A stretch of 64,000 bases of DNA from Kordia sp965283645 (GTDB taxonomy: Bacteria > Bacteroidota > Bacteroidia > Flavobacteriales > Flavobacteriaceae): positions 3,162,001 through 3,226,000 of the forward strand of contig NZ_CBDIPG010000001.1 of NCBI RefSeq assembly GCF_965283645.1, read 5' to 3'. Below are positions 45,693 through 54,937 of this stretch, piece after piece (position 1 is the stretch's first letter; each line of letters begins with the position of its first letter). A model generated the notes under the pieces. The model was not told where the DNA came from. It did not search any database and was given only the letters and a program-made list of their open reading frames with translations. The position numbers and the translations under genes were made by a program.

Positions 45693-45695
45693 GTT

Positions 45696-46373
45696 TTAAG
45701 CTGTAAATAATTGAATTAGTTCTTCTTTTAGTTTTGTTAATTCTTTTGGAAATGCGCCTTGAAGTATCATTACCGATCCGAAAACAATGATTAATATACT
45801 AACCCATTTTTTCGTTTTGAAGATAAAACGTGGTGTCATTTTACTTTTTAGTTTTTTCGCAAGCAATATTTTTGCAATATCTGTTACCAACATACTTATC
45901 AAAACAGTCGCCAAAAATACTATGACACCTTGTGGCGTTGTTGTAAGTGCATTTGCCATCACAATTACACCAATCCAACCTGCGAGGACACCGAAGTTGA
46001 TAAAGTTTAGCACAAAGCCTTTTACGAAGAGTCCTAAGAGGTTTTTTTTTGGATATACATTGTAATGCTCACGAACTATTTGGCGGAATGATTTTGATGT
46101 TTTTATGTACGATATTATTCCGAAAACACAGAGAATGAGTCCTCCAAAGATGATTAGGTTGGGATCATCTTTTATTTTTTCAAGGATTTTACTTGTACTA
46201 TAGTAAGCAAAAATGATAAAGATAATGTCTGCGAAAATAGCACCTAAGTCAAATGTAAGCGCACTTCTGAAACCTTTGGTAATACTTGTTTCTATAATAA
46301 TAAAGAACACAGGACCAACTGCAAAAGCGAGTATGAATCCGTAAAGTACTGCATATGGTAATCCGTCGAACAT
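45696..46373 (-). CDS. LysE family amino-acid exporter
   Basis: 225 aa with six membrane segments (FDGLPYAVLYGFILAFAVGPVFFIII at the start, GPVFF motif; last segment WVSILIIVFGSVMILQGAF). This is the LysE/RhtB translocator layout. It exports an amino acid or related molecule; substrate unknown. Convergent with tRNA-Cys. Confidence 0.87.
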   Translation of the reverse strand: MFDGLPYAVLYGFILAFAVGPVFFIIIETSITKGFRSALTFDLGAIFADIIFIIFAYYSTSKILEKIKDDPNLIIFGGLILCVFGIISYIKTSKSFRQIVREHYNVYPKKNLLGLFVKGFVLNFINFGVLAGWIGVIVMANALTTTPQGVIVFLATVLISMLVTDIAKILLAKKLKSKMTPRFIFKTKKWVSILIIVFGSVMILQGAFPKELTKLKEELIQLFTA

Positions 46374-46508
46374 AAAGCAAAAGTACTAAAAGTAATAGGA
46401 TACTACTTTATATATTTTGGGTGAAATTTAATTTTTTTGAGTTTTATTTTAGATTACTTCTCTCTTTTAATACTTAAGTTTAGATTAATAATCTAAAATT
46501 TTTTAACC

Positions 46509-46748
46509 ATGAAAAAAAGAAATTTAAAAGGACTGTCTTTGAATAAAAAGATAATTTCTGGATTTAAAAACAATGTTTATGGCGGTGGAACCGATGGTTG
46601 CCAGTCTAACCTTTTTGGGCAATGTAGCCAAGTAGACCTTACAGATTGGCTAGGTTGTGGCTCTGGTGATGCGTGTAATAATACAGGTAGTTTTCACTGT
46701 CCTACTAGTGCTGCTATTTGTGATCATTTGTGTCCTTCAGATGTGTAA
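46509..46748 (+). CDS. RiPP (class I lanthipeptide-like) precursor peptide
   Basis: 79 aa. The leader MKKRNLKGLSLNKKIIS shows the K-x-L-x-LNK-x-x-IS pattern common to Bacteroidota natural-product precursors, and it ends in a Gly-rich cleavage site (VYGGGTDG, residues 24-31). The core has seven Cys and many Ser/Thr (CQSNLFGQCSQVDLTDWLGC and ACNNTGSFHCPTSAAICDHLC), suited for thioether rings. No modification enzyme, protease or exporter is nearby, so it is an orphan that depends on enzymes encoded elsewhere. It has its own terminator. Confidence 0.7.
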   Translation: MKKRNLKGLSLNKKIISGFKNNVYGGGTDGCQSNLFGQCSQVDLTDWLGCGSGDACNNTGSFHCPTSAAICDHLCPSDV

Positions 46749-46762
46749 ATGACTTATTCTAA

Positions 46763-46797
46763 TCACCCTGATAAACAAATTTATCAGGGTGACTTTT
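46763..46797 (+). terminator. Rho-independent terminator of the RiPP precursor
   Basis: A 13-bp perfect stem TCACCCTGATAAA/TTTATCAGGGTGA with a 4-nt loop is followed by C and Ts. Confidence 0.8.
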
Positions 46798-46865
46798 AAT
46801 TTCGAGATTATCGAGTTTTTATGTGAATTTCTTATAAATATTTTGTGCGATTGCGTTGAGATAGT

Positions 46866-47537
46866 TTACTTCACTTTTATTTTTCCTCCGAAGAGTTTGT
46901 CTTTTTTAACTGTTTTTGGATCTCCATGAATTTCTATGTATCCACCAGCTCTTACTTTGGCATCTGCTAACACAGAAGCAGAAACATAGGCTTCTCCTCC
47001 AGCACTAACTTTTACTTTGGTTTGCTCCGTTATGAGTTTTTTTCCTTCGTAAATTCCTCCTGTATTTAGAGTAATTTCTTGAAGTTTTACTTTCCCAGAA
47101 GTTTCAATGATTCCGCCAGAAACTGATTTTACTTCTAGGTTGTCAACTTCTAAACCAACTCTAATTTTTCCACCTTCTTGTGCTCTTAGTTTTAGAAACG
47201 GAATTGTCATGGTTTCGTTTGATACTATTTCAGCACCTTCATTTGCATCAATGGTACTGATGTTTGTATAGTATACTTCTACAAATGTTTGGTTTCCATC
47301 AAAAATACGATCAAATTTCATACGTATTTTTAGTTTTCCTTTTTTGTTGACGATTTCTACATCATCTACATCGGCTCCTGTAATGATTACTTTGTTTTCG
47401 TCAGATTTGATGAGATTGATTTCTATGAGATCAAAAACTTTTACTTCGTTGAAGTCGCCAACTTGTTTTTCTAATGGTTTTTGCGCAAAGGCTGTAAATG
47501 TTAGCAGACAAAGAACGACTGTGAATATATTTTTCAT
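46866..47537 (-). CDS. Head GIN domain (DUF2807) periplasmic protein
   Basis: 223 aa from MKNIFTVVLCLLTFTAFAQ, a signal peptide; a TTG 6 nt upstream is in frame but less likely. The body is a series of short beta strands with Gly (KLRAQEGGKIRVGLEVDNL, VSAGGEAYVSASVLADAKVR), the DUF2807 right-handed beta-helix type. Proteins of this family are periplasmic or surface-located with unknown role. Confidence 0.85.
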   Translation of the reverse strand: MKNIFTVVLCLLTFTAFAQKPLEKQVGDFNEVKVFDLIEINLIKSDENKVIITGADVDDVEIVNKKGKLKIRMKFDRIFDGNQTFVEVYYTNISTIDANEGAEIVSNETMTIPFLKLRAQEGGKIRVGLEVDNLEVKSVSGGIIETSGKVKLQEITLNTGGIYEGKKLITEQTKVKVSAGGEAYVSASVLADAKVRAGGYIEIHGDPKTVKKDKLFGGKIKVK

Positions 47538-47645
47538 AATCAATGATTTTAGTGTTTGTAGATAAAGAGTATGAAGAAAACGTTTTGTTACAGTTTTTAT
47601 TGAGATTTTACTGAATTCTATATGATTTTAAAAAATAATGGCCGT

Positions 47646-47679
47646 AAAAAAAGCCCTAATAATTAAAAAATTGGGCTTT
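47646..47679 (-). terminator. Rho-independent terminator of the lipoprotein operon
   Basis: AAAGCCC pairs with GGGCTTT; the minus strand continues with a seven-T tract. It lies downstream of the 165-aa gene. Confidence 0.7.
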
Positions 47680-47706
47680 ATAATTAATTTGTCAATACTT
47701 TTTATA

Positions 47707-48204
47707 TTATTCTTCATATATAAAACCAACAATTCCTTGGTTTGCTATATATCTATTTCCAAGTTTTTCGTTTTCATCAATTATAAAAATATGTTGTGAT
47801 TTTCTTAATAATTCTAGCGTTTTTTTAGGACCTACACGATCCATATACGCTCTGTCAATAATACTATTTTTATTCTCTTGTAAAAATTGTTCATTTACTT
47901 CAAAAGTAGGCATTTTTTTGTTTGCAAACATAGCATCAAAATTCTTGTAATTACTAGTTGTAATCCAGAAATCTGATTGCCTTCGATTACAATCTGTTTC
48001 AGGAATATTACTAAAACTATAGTAATACATTGTCTGCTTCATTTTACCTTTAGCACTAGATGTTTTTGTTTTTCTCGTATGGTTATCATTTGACGAAAAG
48101 TATATGTAGACTGTTTTTTCATCCTTTGGCAACGTTTCTAGTTTTTGACTAGAGACGTACGTAGATGTTAGTGAAAACAGTATTAAAAATATATATTTTA
48201 TCAT
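47707..48204 (-). CDS. Secreted protein of unknown function
   Basis: 165 aa, signal peptide MIKYIFLILFSLTSTYVSSQ. Charged mature part with a stretch KTKTSSAKGKMKQTMYYY and a C-terminal IVGFIYEE. No family recognised. Last gene of a compact minus-strand group (6 nt after the preceding stop) that starts with the GH19 gene. Confidence 0.7.
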   Translation of the reverse strand: MIKYIFLILFSLTSTYVSSQKLETLPKDEKTVYIYFSSNDNHTRKTKTSSAKGKMKQTMYYYSFSNIPETDCNRRQSDFWITTSNYKNFDAMFANKKMPTFEVNEQFLQENKNSIIDRAYMDRVGPKKTLELLRKSQHIFIIDENEKLGNRYIANQGIVGFIYEE

Positions 48205-48210
48205 GAATAG

Positions 48211-48588
48211 TTAATTTACTTTGGTGTAACCTTGCAATTTACCTTGTTCGGTAGTAATTGGCAAAATATTACTATTTTCATTATTTATAGCATTAATAAT
48301 ATCACACCCTATATCACTATCCTCATCTTCAAATCTTAAAAACATATTTCCGTTACAAGAAATTACAACTGAATAGTTAATTGTATCAATTGATTCATTA
48401 TCAGAATAGATTTTTAATCTCCCATTAGATAAAAATTCCAATTTATGACCTGATTCACCTTCTGATTCCCAAGTGCCTATAACTTCTATATTATAAGTTT
48501 GTTGTAATTGTAATGGTGTTTGTCCTTTGCATGCATATACACATGAAAAGAAAAAGATGGTAAATAGTATTGGTTTTAGATGTTTCAA
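48211..48588 (-). CDS. Small lipoprotein, paralogue of its upstream neighbour
   Basis: 125 aa. The start is a TTG (no in-frame ATG precedes the hydrophobic signal KHLKPILFTIFFFSCVYACKG). Cys at 16 or 20 as lipid site. The mature part follows the same plan as the next gene: IGTWESEGESGHKLEFLSNGR, an internal Cys (VVISCNGN), and a terminal YTKVN. It looks lipocalin-like (GTW near the start). Member of the small-lipoprotein group. Confidence 0.7.
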   Translation of the reverse strand: MKHLKPILFTIFFFSCVYACKGQTPLQLQQTYNIEVIGTWESEGESGHKLEFLSNGRLKIYSDNESIDTINYSVVISCNGNMFLRFEDEDSDIGCDIINAINNENSNILPITTEQGKLQGYTKVN

Positions 48589-48595
48589 AACGCTA

Positions 48596-48973
48596 CTAGT
48601 TTACTTTGTTGTAGACAAATATTTTTCCATTCCCCATAAATCTCATAGAAAGTGTATTATTATTATCATAATTTGCTCCATATAGTTCATAACAATACGT
48701 ATCTAAGTCTTCACTATCTATCATCTTTAAAAACCAAGTATTTGTATTTGATTCTTCTCCACATTCATGAGAAATAGTATAACTAAAAGTTCCTGATAGA
48801 ACCGAATCATAGTATTCCACACATTGCCCATTAGTATTAAAAACTAATTTAATTTTTGGGTCTTCTTCTGAAACCCAAGTGCTTATTATTTCCGTGTGAA
48901 TATTTGGTTGTGCTTGTTGTGCTTTACATCCTAGTGTAAGTACTAGAGTAAATAATATTATTATATTTTTCAT
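48596..48973 (-). CDS. Small lipoprotein, lipocalin-like
   Basis: 125 aa from MKNIIILFTLVLTLGCKAQ, lipid Cys at 16; a start 18 nt upstream would overlap the GH19 gene and is not preferred. The mature part reads IISTWVSEEDPKIKLVFNTNGQ, with an internal HECGEES and ending in VYNKVN, parallel to the next gene. The two are tandem duplicates that have diverged. Function unknown. Confidence 0.72.
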   Translation of the reverse strand: MKNIIILFTLVLTLGCKAQQAQPNIHTEIISTWVSEEDPKIKLVFNTNGQCVEYYDSVLSGTFSYTISHECGEESNTNTWFLKMIDSEDLDTYCYELYGANYDNNNTLSMRFMGNGKIFVYNKVN

Positions 48974-48978
48974 AATTT

Positions 48979-50277
48979 TTATTCTATACAAGTTATGGAA
49001 TCTTTTGCTTTTTTAAATCTTTTTCTTCGATCTTTTATACCTGCAAGTCCTCTGCCATTTATCTTTTTTGTTATTTTTTTTACAGTCGTTGTTGAATCTA
49101 TAGTTATTTTATCAAGAACTCTTTTTTTATAATACCACATTGCACTTAAAACTGCCATTGTATCATTACTTTTTAGTAATTCTGGATTCGTAACAAAATC
49201 TTTATCTGGATCATATTTATCATTATACCAAGTTTTAAATTTATTGTAATTGTATTTTCCTGTCAATTGAAAAATGCCTCTACCTCTATACTTATAACCT
49301 TCACCACTTGCTTCATTTCCATTTCCTAATTTATCGGCATATACATAATTTGCTACTTTTGATGAATTACCTAAATATGTACTATCAGGAATTCTTCTAG
49401 TTATACTATCAGTATTTGAAAAAGAACTTGTAAAGACCTTTATTAGTCTGCTTTTTGTTGTGTAATGTAAACTTTCTTCTCTTCCTATTCCATTATTAAA
49501 CCCGCCTGTTTCATGCCCAGCTTGTGCTAAGAAATGCCATAGTTTTTCTTTGGTATCAATACCAAAATCTGTGCCTTTTTCATTGATAAGTTTAGCTAAT
49601 AGCTTTGCATCAGCATCTGACATGTTTGGAAATACTTTTTTTAAGTCTTCTTTTGATGTATCACAATCATCATCTTTTAAAATCACACCAACATCACCAT
49701 CATCGCATGGATCTATAGGATTTCTTTTTAGCATTGTAGTGACATCTGAATTATTCCGTTGTGCTAGGACATTTCCATTACAATCTGTTATTGTTAATGG
49801 ACTTCCTTCACAACAACTTGGACCTGAAGGAGAATGTCCGTTGGCTGTTCCACCACAACCACATTGCGCATAACTCCATCTTAAACCGCAGTCATCAGTA
49901 TCTGAACTTGCAAAGAAACCACCGTTTCCCGTGTTATCATTTGGAGCATTTGTACCACTAGTATCACTACCAGGAACTCCTGCACTAGTACTTGAACTAC
50001 TTGTAGTGTTATCATTTGTAGGCGCATCGTTGGTATTAGTGGGATCATCTACAGGATCATCAGGACATGGTGCTAGTTGTCCCATTTGGTTGGTAATATT
50101 TCCGTCACCAATGAATACGTCACCAATTAAATTTCCTGCACTATTGAAGGTTTCAATGCGTCCATTAAATTGTGAAAAGTCTATATTTCCTTCTGAATTG
50201 TACATAGAAACTCCAGTACTTAATGTATATTTTAGAAAATATTCATAAACTGTGTCTTCAGTTTCTACAATAATCAA
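48979..50277 (-). CDS. GH19-family lysozyme/chitinase-like protein (open part of an interrupted gene)
   Basis: The C-terminal 210 residues form a GH19 catalytic domain: HFLAQAGHETGGF with the catalytic Glu, YKYRGRGIFQLTGKYNY, and NPELLKSNDTMAVLSAMW. The family cleaves chitin or peptidoglycan glycan. Before it lies a Ser/Thr/Asn-rich linker (about residues 80-130), then a Cys-rich stretch (CGLRWSYAQCGCGG). The frame stays open upstream to a TAA at 50518-50520, and the start given is a TTG of low confidence. Upstream, in the same frame, lies a lipoprotein start, so this is probably the 3' part of a nonsense-interrupted lipoprotein gene. Confidence 0.65.
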   Translation of the reverse strand: MIIVETEDTVYEYFLKYTLSTGVSMYNSEGNIDFSQFNGRIETFNSAGNLIGDVFIGDGNITNQMGQLAPCPDDPVDDPTNTNDAPTNDNTTSSSSTSAGVPGSDTSGTNAPNDNTGNGGFFASSDTDDCGLRWSYAQCGCGGTANGHSPSGPSCCEGSPLTITDCNGNVLAQRNNSDVTTMLKRNPIDPCDDGDVGVILKDDDCDTSKEDLKKVFPNMSDADAKLLAKLINEKGTDFGIDTKEKLWHFLAQAGHETGGFNNGIGREESLHYTTKSRLIKVFTSSFSNTDSITRRIPDSTYLGNSSKVANYVYADKLGNGNEASGEGYKYRGRGIFQLTGKYNYNKFKTWYNDKYDPDKDFVTNPELLKSNDTMAVLSAMWYYKKRVLDKITIDSTTTVKKITKKINGRGLAGIKDRRKRFKKAKDSITCIE

Positions 50278-50628
50278 ATTGATGACTGAGTTGGCATCAT
50301 TTGGGTCAATTATTTTGAATGTATGTTTTGTATTGTTTTCATTGATGACTGCTATTTCTTTATTTGTATCAATGATTCCTAATGCTGTATTTTTAGAAAA
50401 AAACGAATCGGTAGCTAGTTTTACTGTATTTTTTCGATTTGTTATGGTAAACGTATTATTGGTTTTTAGCTTGATATAATCAATAGCAGCTTTAGAAACT
50501 TCATTCCCTTTTTTGATTTACACTTTTTGTGGCAGTTCTGCTATAATATCTTTTGTATTATTAAGATCATCATTATTACAGGATAATAGTAAAAAAAAGA
50601 TATAAAAAAATTTAAAAATTGTCCTCAT
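50278..50628 (-). pseudogene. 5' part of the GH19 lipoprotein gene, cut by an in-frame TAA
   Basis: ATG at 50628 gives a lipoprotein signal (MRTIFKFFYIFFLLLSCNND), then 19 codons and a TAA at codon 37 (50518-50520). Immediately after, the same frame continues without further stops into the GH19 reading frame (IKKGNEVSKAAIDYIKLKT and on). One base change or read-through would restore a 549-aa lipoprotein. Either the gene is inactive for export, or translation restarts downstream without a signal. Confidence 0.55.
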
Positions 50629-50710
50629 AAATAGTATTTCTTACTTTAAGAATACAATTATAAAATAATTCTTACAATATTATTTATGGTTTTACCTTAC
50701 TTTTTAAATT

Positions 50711-51040
50711 TTAAGAATTGCGCTTAGACTGCGTTTTTACTGCCGTTCCCGTGATACTTACCAATACAGCGCCACCTGCACTTATTTCCATATCAACGTT
50801 AATTCCTACAACCGCATCTGCGTTTAATTTTTCGGCATTGTCGCTTAGTTTTTGAAAAGTTGCTTCTTTTACCGCTTCAATAGCAAGTTCTATTTGAGCA
50901 TAGTATTTTTTCATGTTAAACATGTCTTTAAATGATACACCTTTGTAACTGTAGTTTACATTGTAGGTCATTCCAGTAACTAAACCTAAGTATTCGGTTA
51001 TTTCTTTATTTTGAAAATTATCTGTTGTTGTAAATAGCAT
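50711..51040 (-). CDS. YbjQ family protein (heavy-metal-binding-like)
   Basis: 109 aa. The YbjQ/DUF74 pattern is present: TEYLGLVTGMTYNVNY near the start, AVKEATFQKLSDNAEKLNADAVVGINVDMEI and VSITGTAV at the end. The family forms pentamers of unknown function and is sometimes annotated as heavy-metal-binding. Between the GH19 gene and rnr. Confidence 0.85.
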   Translation of the reverse strand: MLFTTTDNFQNKEITEYLGLVTGMTYNVNYSYKGVSFKDMFNMKKYYAQIELAIEAVKEATFQKLSDNAEKLNADAVVGINVDMEISAGGAVLVSITGTAVKTQSKRNS

Positions 51041-51353
51041 AATGGTTGTGTTTTTAGTATGACTTTTATGTTTCTATTTAGTTAGTATCATTTTTTGATA
51101 AATGTTACGCATAAAAAAAGTTCACTTCGGAAATTGAAATGAACTTTTTGTGTTTTATAGCATTTCTCGATACAAATTTGTGATACAAATTCACTCGAAA
51201 TGACGTTTGGTGTAATTGATATTCTCAATACACAATACTAACTTCTCAATACTGTTTTTCGCGTTAAGGATTGAGGTTTTGTCGGAGCTCTTTTTTAAAA
51301 AAGCGACTACCGAAAGCCTGACCTCCATTTTTTTTGGAGGGAACGCACAAATA
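51041..51353. other. 313-bp intergenic region downstream of rnr
   Basis: A hairpin with T tracts at both ends (AAAAAAGTTCA/TGAACTTTTT, 51114-51149) can terminate rnr transcription, about 200 nt after its stop. At 51161-51204 there is a loose inverted motif (ATTTCTCGA ... TCGAAATGAC) resembling dispersed intergenic remnants; a shorter version sits after the lipid kinase gene. No gene. Confidence 0.4.
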
Positions 51354-53549
51354 CTAAGCTTCTACCTCAACACGTTTTCCGATAAGATCGAAATCTAGGT
51401 GACGTTTGACTAAGTCTGTATTTTTTACTTTTACAACTACTTCATCTCCAAGTTGATATATGTTTTTGGTAACTTCACCAACCAACGCATATTGCTTTTC
51501 GTCAAAGTTGTAATAATCGTCTTTTATTTCGCGAATACGGACCATTCCTTCACATTTGTTGGAAATAATTTCAACGTAAATTCCCCATTCGGTTACACCC
51601 GAAATGACACCTACAAATTCTTCATCTTTATGATCTTGCATAAATTTTATTTGCATGTATTTTGTAGAATCACGTTCTGCACTTGCGGCTAAACCTTCCA
51701 TACTTGACGAATGTTCACATTTTACTTCGTATTCTTCTGCATTTGCCGATTTTCCACCATCTAAATAGTGTTGTAATAATCTGTGAACCATCACGTCTGG
51801 ATAACGACGAATTGGTGATGTAAAGTGCGAATAGTAATCAAATGCTAAACCATAATGACCAATGTTGTTTGTGGTATATTTTGCTTTGCTCATGCTTCGA
51901 ATGGCAAGCGTATCGATCATATTTTGCTCACCTTTTCCTTTGACATCTTCTAATAATTTGTTTAAAGAATTTGTCGTTGTTTTTCTTGATTTTAGATTTA
52001 ATGAATATCCAAATCGAGAGATTATATTTTGCAGATTTCCCAGTTTTTCTGTGTCTGGTTCATCGTGAATACGATATATAAATGTTTTTGTAGGTTCTTG
52101 TTTTCCAATAAACGCCGCAACTTTTCTGTTTGCTAGTAACATGAATTCTTCAATGAGCTTGTTGGCATCTTTTTGGGTTTTGAAATATACACCTTCCGGA
52201 TTGCTGTTTTCATCTAAGTTGAAACGAACTTCTACTTTGTCAAACGATATGGCTCCTTGTTGCATACGTTTTCCACGCATGATTTTTGCAAGTTCATCTA
52301 GTTTTAATGTAGCTTCTACTATTGCTTTGTCTACTTTGTATGTTTTTCCAGTAAGTGAAATATCTGCAGGAATTTCATCACCTTTTGTTTCAATGATTAC
52401 TTGTGCTTCTTCATACGCAAATCGTTTGTCTGAATACGTAACTGTACGTCCAAACCATTCGTTTATAACTACTGCTTTTTTGTTGATTTCAAAGACAGCT
52501 GAGAATGTGTATTTTTCTTCATTTGGACGCAATGAACACGCACCATTTGATAGTCTTTCTGGTAACATTGGTACTACTCTGTCTACTAAGTATACAGAAG
52601 TTGCACGTTCGTATGCTTCTTCATCTAAGATGCTTCCGGGTTTTACATAGTGTGAAACATCTGCAATATGAATTCCTATTTCGTAGTTTCCGTTTTCGAG
52701 TATTTGAAACGATAATGCATCATCAAAATCTTTGGCATCTTTTGGATCAATTGTAAACGTAAGAATGTCGCGCATGTCTCTACGTTTTTTAATTTCTTCT
52801 GCTTGAATTGAAATATCTAGTTTGTTTGCAAAGTGTTCTACTTCTTCAGGAAATTTGTATGGTAATCCGTATTCTGCTAAGATGGAATGAATTTCCGTAT
52901 TGTGTTCTCCTGGTTTTCCAAGTACTTGTGTAATGTTTCCGAAAGGAGAATCAGCGCGTGCTGGCCAATCTTCAATTTCCACTACTACTTTATCACCATT
53001 TTGTGCATTGTTTATTTTATTTTTTGGAACAAAGATGTCTGTGTACATTTTTTGATTGGAAACTACCACAAACGCAAAATTCTTCTGCATTTGCAAGACA
53101 CCAACAAATTCTGTTTTTTTACGTTTTATGATGTTTGTAATTTCACCTTCTGGTCGATTGTTTTTTCGACGTTTGTACACATATATTTCTACTTCATCAC
53201 CATCTAACGCTCTGTTTAGTTTGTTGTTTGGTACAAAAATATCTTCTTCAAATTCTTCACAAATTATATAACCTTGTCCGCGTGTGGTCATATCAAGAAT
53301 TCCCGTGTAATATTCAGTAGATCCAACTACTTTGTATTTTCCACGTTCAATTTCTTCAATTTTCTGTTTTGCTTGTAATTTTTTAAGCGTTTTTATAATT
53401 TGATTTCTTCCGCTTGTATCATTAATATTAAGCTTAGAAGCTATTTGTTTGTAATTAAATATTTTGTTGGAAGATTTTTTAAATATTTGAAGGATCGCAT
53501 CTGTTAAGTTTGGAATATTGTGCGATTTCTTTTTTTTCTTTCTTGTCAT
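51354..53549 (-). CDS. rnr: Ribonuclease R
   Basis: 731 aa. N-terminal helix-turn-helix and two cold-shock domains, the RNB catalytic domain with DPKDAKDFDDALS (about residues 263-275, acidic metal ligands) and HIADVSHYVKPGS, and a C-terminal S1 domain (about 640-725, EFVGVISGVTEWGIYVEI). 3'-5' exoribonuclease acting on structured RNA. The N-terminus starts with a Lys-rich MTRKKKKKSH, as usual in this phylum. Confidence 0.95.
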   Translation of the reverse strand: MTRKKKKKSHNIPNLTDAILQIFKKSSNKIFNYKQIASKLNINDTSGRNQIIKTLKKLQAKQKIEEIERGKYKVVGSTEYYTGILDMTTRGQGYIICEEFEEDIFVPNNKLNRALDGDEVEIYVYKRRKNNRPEGEITNIIKRKKTEFVGVLQMQKNFAFVVVSNQKMYTDIFVPKNKINNAQNGDKVVVEIEDWPARADSPFGNITQVLGKPGEHNTEIHSILAEYGLPYKFPEEVEHFANKLDISIQAEEIKKRRDMRDILTFTIDPKDAKDFDDALSFQILENGNYEIGIHIADVSHYVKPGSILDEEAYERATSVYLVDRVVPMLPERLSNGACSLRPNEEKYTFSAVFEINKKAVVINEWFGRTVTYSDKRFAYEEAQVIIETKGDEIPADISLTGKTYKVDKAIVEATLKLDELAKIMRGKRMQQGAISFDKVEVRFNLDENSNPEGVYFKTQKDANKLIEEFMLLANRKVAAFIGKQEPTKTFIYRIHDEPDTEKLGNLQNIISRFGYSLNLKSRKTTTNSLNKLLEDVKGKGEQNMIDTLAIRSMSKAKYTTNNIGHYGLAFDYYSHFTSPIRRYPDVMVHRLLQHYLDGGKSANAEEYEVKCEHSSSMEGLAASAERDSTKYMQIKFMQDHKDEEFVGVISGVTEWGIYVEIISNKCEGMVRIREIKDDYYNFDEKQYALVGEVTKNIYQLGDEVVVKVKNTDLVKRHLDFDLIGKRVEVEA

Positions 53550-53840
53550 TATATCATTCTATTTTACACGATTTCGTGTATATTTTCGGTTTTTTGTTAT
53601 TATTATTTATTGTTATGAAAAAAGCATACCGAAATTGCTTTTTTATGGAATTTTACTCGATAATCGAGATTTAACTTTCGGAAAAGTACAAATTAATTCT
53701 GTCAGGAATGTTGCTGTTTTTAGAAATTAACGATTTCTTTTTAAACACCAACGAGTAGGAGAGAAGTATTAATAATTCTGATGCAAATATAATACTATTT
53801 TTCAATTCGTATTTTGCAACACTTTAAATTGATGTTATTT

Positions 53841-54755
53841 ATGTGTAAAGATACATGGTTTTTGATTGTAAATCCTGCTTCTGGAAGTTTTTCTGGAAAG
53901 CGAAAATGGAAGCAAATTGCGACAACTTTTGAAGCTGAGAACATTCCGTTTGAGTTTGAATTTACCACCAAACCTCAACATGAATACGAGTTGGTAATTG
54001 AAGCGTTGGAAAAAGGTTTTCGAAAATTTGTAAGTGTTGGTGGTGATGGCACTTTGCATCATATTGTAAATGGATTGATGCAACAAAAAATAGTTTCGAA
54101 AGATGAATTGAAACTTGCTGTTATTCCTTCAGGAACTGGAAACGATTGGGTAAAAACGTATAAAATTCCAAAGAAGATTAAAAAAGCAGTTGCAATTATT
54201 AAAGCTGAACATACTGTTTTACAAGATATTGGAATAATTTCATTGTTAAATTCGGATACAAAAGTATTTTTTAATAATGTAGCCGGTCTAGGATTTGATG
54301 GCTATGTAGTGAAACGAAATGAACGTTTGAAATTTTTAGGCGGTGTTTCTTTTTTAGTTTCTACCGTGTTGAGTTTGGCAAGTTATAAGACTACTGAGTT
54401 TAGTATTGAAAGTGTTGCAAAAAAAATAACTACAAAGTCATTGTTAACAATTGTTGGCATTTGTCAGTTTTCTGGTGGCGGCATGCAGTTGACTAAAGAA
54501 GTTGATTCTACTGATGGCTTGTTTGATGTTTCGGTTGCTAAACATTTTTCGTTGTTTAAGTTGATACGAAATGTAGTTGGTTTGTTTAACGGATCTATTA
54601 CCAAACATCCGTTGGTAGAAACATTTAAAACAGATACAGTTACGATTGAAACTTTAGAAACGGATGTGTTTGTACAAGCAGATGGCGAATTGATTGGAAC
54701 TGGCGGATTTACCGCTGCAATTTTACCAGGCGCTTTGCGGTTTGTGGTTCCTTAG
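53841..54755 (+). CDS. Diacylglycerol/lipid kinase family protein (YegS/BmrU-like)
   Basis: 304 aa. The DAGK catalytic domain has LIVNPASGSFSGKRKW near the start, VSVGGDGTLHHIVNGL with the GGDGT motif, and IPSGTGNDWVKT. A C-terminal beta-sandwich follows (ETDVFVQADGELIGTGGFTAAI). It phosphorylates a lipid at the inner membrane using ATP. In-frame starts exist 9 nt (ATG) and 27 nt (TTG) further upstream; the first is also possible. Confidence 0.9.
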   Translation: MCKDTWFLIVNPASGSFSGKRKWKQIATTFEAENIPFEFEFTTKPQHEYELVIEALEKGFRKFVSVGGDGTLHHIVNGLMQQKIVSKDELKLAVIPSGTGNDWVKTYKIPKKIKKAVAIIKAEHTVLQDIGIISLLNSDTKVFFNNVAGLGFDGYVVKRNERLKFLGGVSFLVSTVLSLASYKTTEFSIESVAKKITTKSLLTIVGICQFSGGGMQLTKEVDSTDGLFDVSVAKHFSLFKLIRNVVGLFNGSITKHPLVETFKTDTVTIETLETDVFVQADGELIGTGGFTAAILPGALRFVVP

Positions 54756-54937
54756 ATATCTCGAATGCGCTCGATATGACAATTGAATCTTAGAAAAAAG
54801 TGTTCTTTTTTTTAAAAATTTTAACTTCCTAAAATCTATTTTCTTAAAAAAAGTTAAAAAAATCTTAAAAAAAATGTAACATTTCTGTTTTTATCACGTC
54901 TATATAGAAAGTACTGTTAATTTTTTAACTACTATTT

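Noticed and set aside
50711..51040. Metal-resistance role for the YbjQ-like gene
   Set aside because: The family name is historical; no metal transporter or regulator is nearby.
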